From contig NZ_CAMUES010000003.1 in NCBI RefSeq assembly GCF_947087965.1, positions 209,201 to 273,200 on the forward strand: DNA of 64,000 nucleotides, given 5' to 3'. A program made the translations under genes and the position numbers. The notes beneath the pieces were generated by a model that did no database searches, was not told the origin of the DNA, and saw nothing but the letters and a program-made list of their open reading frames with translations. Shown here piece after piece: positions 57,821 to 64,000 of the stretch (position 1 is its first letter; each line of letters starts with the position of its first letter). This DNA is from an uncultured Mobiluncus sp. GTDB taxonomy: Bacteria > Actinomycetota > Actinomycetes > Actinomycetales > Actinomycetaceae.

Positions 57821-60766
57821 CTAGGCTTCGACGCGGGAGCTGGGGCCCAGCAGCAGGCGCGCCAGGTGAATCCCGTGACTGCCAGCCAGCTGTTCTGCCT
57901 GGGTGCGGCAACTGAAGCCGTCAGCTAGGAAAATCGCGTTCGGGTGTTCGCGCAGGGCGGGCAGCAAAGCGTGTTCCGCAATCCGTTTCGACACCTCAAT
58001 GTGACCGCGTTCCATGCCGAAATTGCCCGCCATTCCGCAGCAGCCCGCCAGTTCCACAACTTCCGCTCCGGTGGCCGCCAGCAACTTGCGGTCGGTTTCC
58101 CAACCCAGGACGCTGTAGTGGTGGCAATGCGGCTGGGCGACAACCTGCACGCCGCGCAAATCCGGCAGCTTCCATACGTCCGGGTTCGGCGCGGTGTCCG
58201 GGTCGCTAAGCAGCTCGGCCAAAGTACGCGTGGCCTGGGCAATCGCCTGGGCGCGCGGATCGTCGGGCAGTAAACGTTCCAGGTCGTCGCGCAGAGTCGC
58301 GGTACAGGACGGCTCCACGCCGACAATCGGAATCCCGTTGACCGCCAGCGGCCCCAGAATCTGGCACAAGCGCCGCATGTTGCGCCGGGCTTTGTCCAGC
58401 TGTCCGGTCGTCACGTAGGTCAGCCCGCAGCAGGCTTGGGGCGGAACATAAACCTGGTATCCCGCCGTTTCCAGCAGCTCCACCACGGCCTTGGCACCGT
58501 CGGGGGCAATCCCTTCTGAGAAAGAATCCGCCCATACCGCCACCCACGGTTTAGCCTCGCTGGTGGGCTGGCTGTCCTCGATCGCCGTCGAGGCAACGAC
58601 ATTGACCTGTCCCGTAGCCTCCGGCGTCTGCCTCATATGCGTATTCACGAGCCCGTTCGCCCCAATTTCCGGTTCCGCAGCGTTTCCTCCGCGCCGCCTC
58701 GCCCAAGTCCGGAACGACTCGGGGTTAAAATGCGCCATCTGCCGGCGCGGATCCAGCCCGAACATCCGAAACACCAGGTGGCGAATCCACGCGACCCCGA
58801 AAACGCTGTTGGCCAGGCCCGCACCGCCGGGTATCCGGCGCGCCAAACGCAGCCAGCCCGGCAGACGACCCAACAGATAATGCGAACGCGGCCGCAATCT
58901 CCGGCGATAGGCCCGATGTAGCGACTCCGACTTGTACGCCGCCATGTCAATCCCGGTCGGGCAGGCCGCGGAGCAGGCCTTACACGCTAGACACAAATCT
59001 AGGGCGCGTAACAGGTTCGGGTCGCGAAAATCCCGAATGAGCGAGCCGTTCGTGACTTCTTGCAGCACCCGGGCGCGCCCGCGCGTGGCGTCCTGTTCCT
59101 GTCCGGTAGCCAGGTAGCTGGGACACATCCAAGCACCGGTGACCTGGTCCATTGCCAAACATTTACCAACGCCGGTGCAGCGATGCACGGCCGCGGTAAA
59201 GTCCGTGTCTTTCGGAAAAGTAAAGCCCGAACCAGGCAGGGCCGGAATGGTCCGAGCCCCCGCCAGCCGCAGGTTCGCGTCCAATGGATCGGGGTCCACC
59301 AGCACCCCCGGATTCATCAAACCCCGTGGGTCAAACAGGGCTTTGACCTGCTTAAATAAACGAATCAGCGCGGGGGAATACATTCGCGGCAACAATTCGG
59401 AGCGGGCCCGGCCGTCCCCGTGCTCGCCCGAAAGCGAGCCGTGATGTTTACCGACCAGGTCAGCGGCACGCTCCAGGAACTCCCGAGAACGCCCTTGCCC
59501 AGCCTCCGCCCCCAATGGCAGGTTCAACCGCACGTGCAGGCAGCCGTCCCCGAGATGCCCGTAAAGCATTCCGTCCACGTTCATTTCCCGCATCAACTCA
59601 GTGAAATCTCGCAGGTATGCCGCTAGGTTCTGAGGTGGAACCGCCGCGTCCTCCCAGCCCGGCCAGGCCGGGTCGTTCCCACTGCCGTCCGGGTTCAAGG
59701 GGGTTCGCCCGCCCAGCCCGGCTCCATCAGCGCGAATCCGCCAAAGTTTCGTGGCTTGCGTGGAGGGGGGCAGCACTAGGGTGGCGCGAGTGTTGGCGGC
59801 TTGGGCCAGGTCCTGGGCCCGAGCCAGGGTTGTTTCCAGGTCCGCGGTGGCGCTGCCCATCTCTACCAGCAGCCAAGCGTTACCCACCGGCAGTTCGGGC
59901 AGTTCGCCAACCCCCGGCTTGTGGGCCAAAGTGTAAACCAGACGCGAATCCATGCCCTCCACCGCGAGGGGCGAAAAGTCGTTAATCAGCGGCACATCAG
60001 CAGCAGCGGCAATCATGTCGGGGTATCCCAGCACCACCAGCACCGGCGCGGTCGGCACCGGCACCAAACGGAGCGTGGCGCGCAGCACGCTGACCAGGGT
60101 CCCCTCGCTGCCCACCAAGAATTTGGCCAGGTCGCGCCCGTTTTCTGGCAGCAGGTGTTCCAGGGAATAGCCCGAAACTTGCCGGTGAAAACGCCCACAT
60201 TCCGTGCGAATCAACGCCAGGTTTTCGTCAACTAAACGCTGTAAACCCGGCACTACATCCAGCGCGCCCTCGCCCGAAGTGGCGCGAAATTCCCGCCCAA
60301 AACCATCGATGACGTCCATCGAAATGACATTGTCTGCCACGCGACCCCAGGCTTGGGCGTGCGGGCCGCAGGCGTTGTTGCCAATCGAACCCCCAACGGT
60401 GGCCCGCGTCCAGGTGGACGGGTCAGGCCCAAATCGCAGACCAAAGGGCGCTCCGGCCTTTTGAATATCGGCGAGTACCACCCCCGGCTCCACCGTAATC
60501 TGGCGCGCGGAGGGGTCGAGGGACAGAATCCGGTTGCAGTGGTGAGACGTATCAATGACCAGGCCAGGCCCGATAGAGTTTCCGGAACATGAGGTTCCCC
60601 GGCCGCGCATCGTCAGGGGCACGCCGGCGGACAGGGCTTCCAAAATCGTGTCGCGCAGCTGGTCTAGGTTCTCCGGTTGGGCGATCCGGTCGGGCACGAT
60701 GCGATAGTTTGAGGCATCCGTTGCGTAAATGGCCCGGTTCAAGGGGTCTTGGAGGTATTTCACCAT
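57821..60766 (-). CDS. FAD-linked oxidase / Fe-S protein (GlcD-GlpC type fusion, D-lactate or glycolate dehydrogenase-like)
   Basis: The 981-residue protein is a fusion. The N-terminal FAD_binding_4 domain (about 35-270) has MRGRGTSCSGNSIGPGLVID and GGSIGNNACGPHAQAWGRV. FAD-oxidase C follows (to about 540), with SLSGEHGDGRARSELLPRMY. Two 4Fe-4S motifs follow: CTGVGKCLAMDQVTGAWMCP and CLACKACSAACPTGIDM. Two CCG domains close the protein (ACCGLTYVTTGQ and AGCCGMAGNFGMERGH). It oxidises a 2-hydroxy acid and passes electrons to quinone. D-lactate is likely by family resemblance. The ATG lies 6 nt after TACACT. Confidence 0.9.
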   Translation of the reverse strand: MVKYLQDPLNRAIYATDASNYRIVPDRIAQPENLDQLRDTILEALSAGVPLTMRGRGTSCSGNSIGPGLVIDTSHHCNRILSLDPSARQITVEPGVVLADIQKAGAPFGLRFGPDPSTWTRATVGGSIGNNACGPHAQAWGRVADNVISMDVIDGFGREFRATSGEGALDVVPGLQRLVDENLALIRTECGRFHRQVSGYSLEHLLPENGRDLAKFLVGSEGTLVSVLRATLRLVPVPTAPVLVVLGYPDMIAAAADVPLINDFSPLAVEGMDSRLVYTLAHKPGVGELPELPVGNAWLLVEMGSATADLETTLARAQDLAQAANTRATLVLPPSTQATKLWRIRADGAGLGGRTPLNPDGSGNDPAWPGWEDAAVPPQNLAAYLRDFTELMREMNVDGMLYGHLGDGCLHVRLNLPLGAEAGQGRSREFLERAADLVGKHHGSLSGEHGDGRARSELLPRMYSPALIRLFKQVKALFDPRGLMNPGVLVDPDPLDANLRLAGARTIPALPGSGFTFPKDTDFTAAVHRCTGVGKCLAMDQVTGAWMCPSYLATGQEQDATRGRARVLQEVTNGSLIRDFRDPNLLRALDLCLACKACSAACPTGIDMAAYKSESLHRAYRRRLRPRSHYLLGRLPGWLRLARRIPGGAGLANSVFGVAWIRHLVFRMFGLDPRRQMAHFNPESFRTWARRRGGNAAEPEIGANGLVNTHMRQTPEATGQVNVVASTAIEDSQPTSEAKPWVAVWADSFSEGIAPDGAKAVVELLETAGYQVYVPPQACCGLTYVTTGQLDKARRNMRRLCQILGPLAVNGIPIVGVEPSCTATLRDDLERLLPDDPRAQAIAQATRTLAELLSDPDTAPNPDVWKLPDLRGVQVVAQPHCHHYSVLGWETDRKLLAATGAEVVELAGCCGMAGNFGMERGHIEVSKRIAEHALLPALREHPNAIFLADGFSCRTQAEQLAGSHGIHLARLLLGPSSRVEA

Positions 60767-60770
60767 GGCC

Positions 60771-61442
60771 CTAGTGTATGTTACTTTTCCCAGTCTCCTG
60801 GCTATCCGAGGGTTTACTCAGAGCCTTTTTCAGAATCCCCAACGCGATAGGAATGACTGAAACCGCGATGATGATGACGGCGATGAGCTCCACGTTGTTG
60901 CGGATAAAGGGCACTCCCCCGAGCGAAATACCGGCGACGATGAACACGCCGGTCCAGGCGATACTGCCGATGACATTCCACAGGGTGAAGTGCGCCCAGC
61001 CGTAACGGCCGATTCCGGCCGCGATAGGCACGAAAGTGCGCACGAAAGGAACGAAACGCCCCAACACTACCGCCGGCCCACCCCACTTGCGAAAGAACAC
61101 TTGGGCAGTCTGCAAATACTCGGTTTTCAGCACGCGCGCGTCGGGTTTGAAAAACCGTTCGCCAAACAGCAGCCCGAACCAGTAGCCGACCTGGGCTCCG
61201 GCGATTGCCGCCACAATCAGCACGAACAGAATCACGGCGAGGTTCACCGGCATGCGGTCTTGCAGCAGCCCCAGCGCAAACAGCATCGAATCTCCGGGAA
61301 GCACCGGGAATAGCACTCCTGACTCGATGAACACGATGAGGGCGACGATGGCCACCATCCACACCCCGTAAGCCGAGATGAGGTGTTCCAACAGGGCGCC
61401 GGGGTCTTTCAGCCAGTCCAGCAAAGTCGCAGTGAAAACCAT
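60771..61442 (-). CDS. DedA family membrane protein
   Basis: The ATG at 61442 gives 223 residues; a TAAGAT or AAGATT -10 candidate lies 6-7 nt upstream, and the open frame further upstream is not family-like. DedA (SNARE-associated) proteins act as lipid flippases, for undecaprenyl phosphate or phospholipids. Seen: FIESGVLFPVLPGDSMLFAL, GAQVGYWFGLLFGERFF, GRFVPFVRTFVPIAAGIGRY and several membrane helices. It lies on the same strand as, and just upstream of, the FAD/Fe-S oxidase (4 nt gap), whose own -10 overlaps the end of this gene. Confidence 0.92.
   Translation of the reverse strand: MVFTATLLDWLKDPGALLEHLISAYGVWMVAIVALIVFIESGVLFPVLPGDSMLFALGLLQDRMPVNLAVILFVLIVAAIAGAQVGYWFGLLFGERFFKPDARVLKTEYLQTAQVFFRKWGGPAVVLGRFVPFVRTFVPIAAGIGRYGWAHFTLWNVIGSIAWTGVFIVAGISLGGVPFIRNNVELIAVIIIAVSVIPIALGILKKALSKPSDSQETGKSNIH
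60773..60778 (-). promoter_or_regulatory. -10-like hexamer for leaderless FAD/Fe-S oxidase
   Basis: On the minus strand TACACT ends 6 nt before the ATG at 60766, inside the last codons of the DedA gene. Confidence 0.45.
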
Positions 61443-61530
61443 GGTTCCAATCTTAGTTAATGTCGACAGTCGGGGATTCGGGCCGCAGGCGCGAACGGCC
61501 GACAGCCAACGGCGAACGACAAACGGGCGG

Positions 61531-63360
61531 CTATTGCAACGCCCACGCCACGTCCTGGTCGGGCAACGCGCCGGCGCCGCCCACGATGACACCGTGGGAG
61601 CCGGCGGAGGCCCACAAGCCCTGCAAAAACGCGGGTTTCGACCCGGCTGGGGGCACCAGCACAAGTTTCGCGCCTTGCTTGACCGTGTAGGCTCCGGCGG
61701 AAAGGGCGTCCGGGAAGTTCCGTCCCGACACCATCACCAGGCCGTTTACGCCGCGTCCCAGGTCAAGGCTGGTGGCGAGGCCGAGGGCGGTTTCGTAGCG
61801 ATCCGCCCCGGTGTAGGTCGCGCTCGCGTTGATACCGGCCGAAGCGACAGCAGACTGCGCCGGACCGCCGACCGTGATGATCTTAGCGCTGGTAAAAAGG
61901 GGGTTCAGGTAGCCTTGGGTGGCAGGAGGGAGGGTGTTTCCGCTAGACAGCACCAGGGAGGCCTGCAGCGCTCCGGCCGCGGCTCCGGCAGCCAGGGCGT
62001 CAGGGAAGTTGATGCCGTCAGCCACCAAGACCGCGCTGGGCGCGCCTCCCAGAGAATCGCGATATTGCGCGACTATCCGGGCGGTGTCAAAACGATCCGC
62101 GCCGATGAGTTCCACCAATTCCAGACCTTTAGCCTGAATCAGTGCCCGGTCGGCAGCGCTCAGCCCCACGGTCCCGCCTACGCGCACGACCCGACGCAGC
62201 CCGAATTTATCTAGGGCTTTCAGGGCTTGGGGATCCAAGTGGTCGCGGGAATTCGACAGCACCAACGCGGAGCTGGTGACCCCGGCCAGCTGCGTTGCGG
62301 CCAAACCGTCAGCGGCAATCAAACCGGTGGTGAGAATCAGCGTTTCCACGTTGGGTGAAGCGTCGGCAATCATCCCGGAAGTATCCATCCGGTTGGCGCC
62401 ACTGACCCGCGTAATGTGCGGCGGGAGCTGCTTGAACTCCAAAGTGCCGCTGTTCGTGCCGCGCACCGGCACCCCTAAACTCATCAGCCAGGGGGCAAAA
62501 CGCGAAATCGGCGAGGCGGCGTTAAACAGCAGCTGTTCGCTGTTGTTTGTGAAGGACGCATTGGATTTCGAGCTGGTGATGCCGACCACTTCGCCAGCCG
62601 CATTGTACAGAGGCCCGCCGGAGTCGCCTTTATCTACCGCCATCGGCACGGTGGCCAGGATGTTGCCACCAGCGGGAATCTGGAAACGCTGGGCAGTGTG
62701 GGCGTCCAAAGTGTTGACGTTGGCGCAGTAGTTTGCTTTGCCGCCAATCATTTGGGAGACGCCGTCGATGGTGGCGGATTCCTTAATGATGTAGTTTTGC
62801 CCGCAAATATGCAGGGGAGTGCTGGGAGGTTGCACCGCCGCGCTGACCGGGGCGATGGGGTGATTCGCCGGGGTGGTAACCATCAGTGCCACGTCGCCTT
62901 GCGTGGTGCTGTCCCAAGTTACGCCGGTGGCTAGGGGTTTACTGCCGGGAACTTGAGAGTTAGCAGCAAAAACCCGCGCCGGCCCTTGGGGCAAGTTCTT
63001 AAAACAGTGAGCCGCGGTCAGCACCATGTTGGGCGCGACCCAAACTCCGGAGCACATGGACGCCATTCCGTCCGGACCCGGTCCGATAACAATCTGGACG
63101 GTGGCGGGGTGCGGGTCAGGAATCTGTCCGGCCTGGGTGGAGCCCTTTTCTGGGGAGTTCACAAGGGGTGTCGCGCGGTCGAGTTGGTCAGCAGGGGTGG
63201 GCGGGAGAAGCCGGTGAACCTCGGTTGGTGGGTAACCTGGCGGGGTGTCGCTGGTCCCGGCTTGTGCGGGCGCGACCGGACCAATACCAACGAGAGCGAA
63301 AACCAACATGAATAGTGCCGGAACCCACAGGGGGCGGCGTTGCGTGAAACCAGGGACCAT
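61531..63360 (-). CDS. Secreted trypsin-like serine protease with three CWB2 cell-wall-binding repeats
   Basis: The 609-residue protein has a signal peptide (about 1-35, ending APAQA). The protease domain (about 85-300) has His in VLTAAHCFKN, Asp in QGDVALMV and Ser in KGDSGGPLYN, so the triad is complete. The C-terminal 300 residues are three CWB2 repeats: RVSGANRMDTSGMIAD, IGADRFDTARIVAQ with DGINFPDALAAGAAAG, and TGADRYETALGLAT with GRNFPDALSAGAY. CWB2 repeats bind cell-wall polymers, so this is a surface-held protease, a plausible host-interaction factor. Confidence 0.9.
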   Translation of the reverse strand: MVPGFTQRRPLWVPALFMLVFALVGIGPVAPAQAGTSDTPPGYPPTEVHRLLPPTPADQLDRATPLVNSPEKGSTQAGQIPDPHPATVQIVIGPGPDGMASMCSGVWVAPNMVLTAAHCFKNLPQGPARVFAANSQVPGSKPLATGVTWDSTTQGDVALMVTTPANHPIAPVSAAVQPPSTPLHICGQNYIIKESATIDGVSQMIGGKANYCANVNTLDAHTAQRFQIPAGGNILATVPMAVDKGDSGGPLYNAAGEVVGITSSKSNASFTNNSEQLLFNAASPISRFAPWLMSLGVPVRGTNSGTLEFKQLPPHITRVSGANRMDTSGMIADASPNVETLILTTGLIAADGLAATQLAGVTSSALVLSNSRDHLDPQALKALDKFGLRRVVRVGGTVGLSAADRALIQAKGLELVELIGADRFDTARIVAQYRDSLGGAPSAVLVADGINFPDALAAGAAAGALQASLVLSSGNTLPPATQGYLNPLFTSAKIITVGGPAQSAVASAGINASATYTGADRYETALGLATSLDLGRGVNGLVMVSGRNFPDALSAGAYTVKQGAKLVLVPPAGSKPAFLQGLWASAGSHGVIVGGAGALPDQDVAWALQ

Positions 63361-63464
63361 GAGGTCAATTATTGACTATAGACGGAGTTTTATCCAACCA
63401 TAGCGGTTTCGTGACCGGACAAAAACAGAGTTCCATTCCGGGTGCGACTCCCACGCGGTCTGGG

Positions 63465-63470
63465 TACATT
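63465..63470 (+). promoter_or_regulatory. -10-like hexamer for leaderless MMPL gene
   Basis: TACATT lies 6 nt before the ATG at 63477 with no ribosome-binding site. Confidence 0.45.
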
Positions 63471-63476
63471 TGATAT

Positions 63477-64000
63477 ATGTATGTCAAGCTCGCTCGTTTT
63501 CTGGCCCTCAGGCCGAGGCGAGTTCTGGCATTTTGGATTTTGGTGGTTATCGCCACCGCCCTGAGCGCGGTTACCGGGTTTGGAAATCCCTTGTGGAATC
63601 GGCTCATTTCTGATGTACCCCAGGCGACCCCTTCTGAGTCTCATACTGGGCAAGTCATGGTGGAAAGTCAACAGACCGCGGCCTATTCCGTGATGGCCTA
63701 TGTTTCCGGGGTTGATTTGCGCGCGGAGCTGGAGCAAGCGCCCAAGCTGGCCAGTCAGCTGGATGAGATGCAGGCTCAGGCCGAGAATCAGGGGGATGAA
63801 GCCAAGAAGCTCGGTGATGAGGCAAAAGCTGCCGGAGATCCGGCTCAGACGCTGGCTGATCAGGCGCGAGCCCTGGGTGCGAAAGCGACTGAGCTGGGCA
63901 ATCGCGCCACCAGCCTGGGAAACCAAGCCAAAGCCCTGGGGCGTGAAGCGCAGGAGGCGGGTGCGAAGGCTCAGGAGTTGAAGGCGCAAGCCGAGGCGGC
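63477..64000 (+). CDS. MMPL/RND-family transporter, N-terminal part, cut by the window end
   Basis: The frame is open from ATG 63477 to the last base, about 174 residues. The N-terminus (KLARFLALRPRRVLAFWILV, a membrane helix to about 38) is typical of actinobacterial MMPL lipid/RND exporters. From about residue 85 a long heptad-like coiled segment rich in Ala, Gly, Glu and Lys begins (GDEAKKLGDEAKAAG, LGNQAKALGREAQEAG), inserted in the first outer domain. The rest lies outside, so the family call is moderate. Confidence 0.7.
   Translation, partial: MYVKLARFLALRPRRVLAFWILVVIATALSAVTGFGNPLWNRLISDVPQATPSESHTGQVMVESQQTAAYSVMAYVSGVDLRAELEQAPKLASQLDEMQAQAENQGDEAKKLGDEAKAAGDPAQTLADQARALGAKATELGNRATSLGNQAKALGREAQEAGAKAQELKAQAEA

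Noticed and set aside
63390..63989. 199-codon minus-strand frame at the right end
   Set aside because: It is the shadow of the MMPL gene, whose plus-strand frame has a membrane helix, coiled repeats and a -10 at the standard spacing.

Overview
The window looks like chromosomal DNA of a motile, flagellated actinobacterium of the Actinomycetaceae, most like Mobiluncus. That is inference: the gene set joins actinobacterial markers (DUF3073, DUF501, DUF3618 plus Holin-X, a short PurL with PurS and PurQ, LppM-like lipoprotein, CWB2 wall-binding repeats) with chemotaxis and flagellin genes that are rare in that phylum. No prophage, transposase, CRISPR array or rRNA was seen.

Layout. 1-9.4 kb: end of a flagellar gene cluster (a degenerate FlhF-like protein and CsrA), then a chemotaxis block cheA-cheW and cheB-cheR-cheY-cheX-cheY-cheX. 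9.4-10.4 kb: non-coding, full of repeats and hairpins. 10.4-15 kb: purC, purS, purQ, purL. 15-22.3 kb: ahpC, gdhA, nadE (minus strand), galT, galK. 22.4-30.5 kb: an accessory motility island with two divergent flagellin-like genes on the minus strand, a sterol-carrier-like gene, a CDGSH protein, a 5'-truncated flagellin, hicAB, a flagellin with a long N-terminal extension, and the standard flagellin. 30.6-31.5 kb: toxin-antitoxin remnants and a solitary XRE regulator. 31.7-36.7 kb: peptide-binding lipoprotein, DUF3073, purF, purM. 36.8-42.5 kb (minus): DUF3618, Holin-X and an ABC exporter. 42.7-47 kb: EamA transporter, yggS, ftsB/divIC, DUF501, ppx. 47.5-52.3 kb (minus): LppM-like lipoprotein, nhaA, a plus-strand tRNA, and a LuxR-type two-component system. 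52.4-57.5 kb: Bax-inhibitor, GNAT, AI-2E-type permease, and a two-domain DNA-binding candidate. 57.8-63.4 kb (minus): FAD/Fe-S oxidase, DedA, trypsin-like wall-bound protease. The start of an MMPL transporter runs off the end.

How the parts connect. The flagellin gene at 29513 has a sigma-28-like promoter. Its leader carries two hairpins with AGGA in the loop, plus an AGGAGGA ribosome-binding site. This is the architecture expected for control by the CsrA encoded at 1913. Two CheY-CheX pairs suggest two phospho-relay outputs, each with its own phosphatase. Purine synthesis is split over two loci, 10.4 kb and 33.7 kb.

Three genome-scale patterns stand out. (1) Twelve genes have a -10-like hexamer exactly 6 nt before the start codon, which predicts leaderless mRNAs; a thirteenth (a toxin) has ACG at that position. 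(2) Intergenic gaps are built from a mosaic of repeats: a 131-bp element with 21-bp terminal inverted repeats (3 copies), a palindrome with 23-bp arms (5 copies), a GC-rich block (2 copies) and a smaller TGTGCCATATATGGCACA palindrome. (3) Several housekeeping proteins (PurF, DUF501, the ABC ATPase, CheA) carry low-complexity Pro/Ala/Glu-rich insertions or tails.
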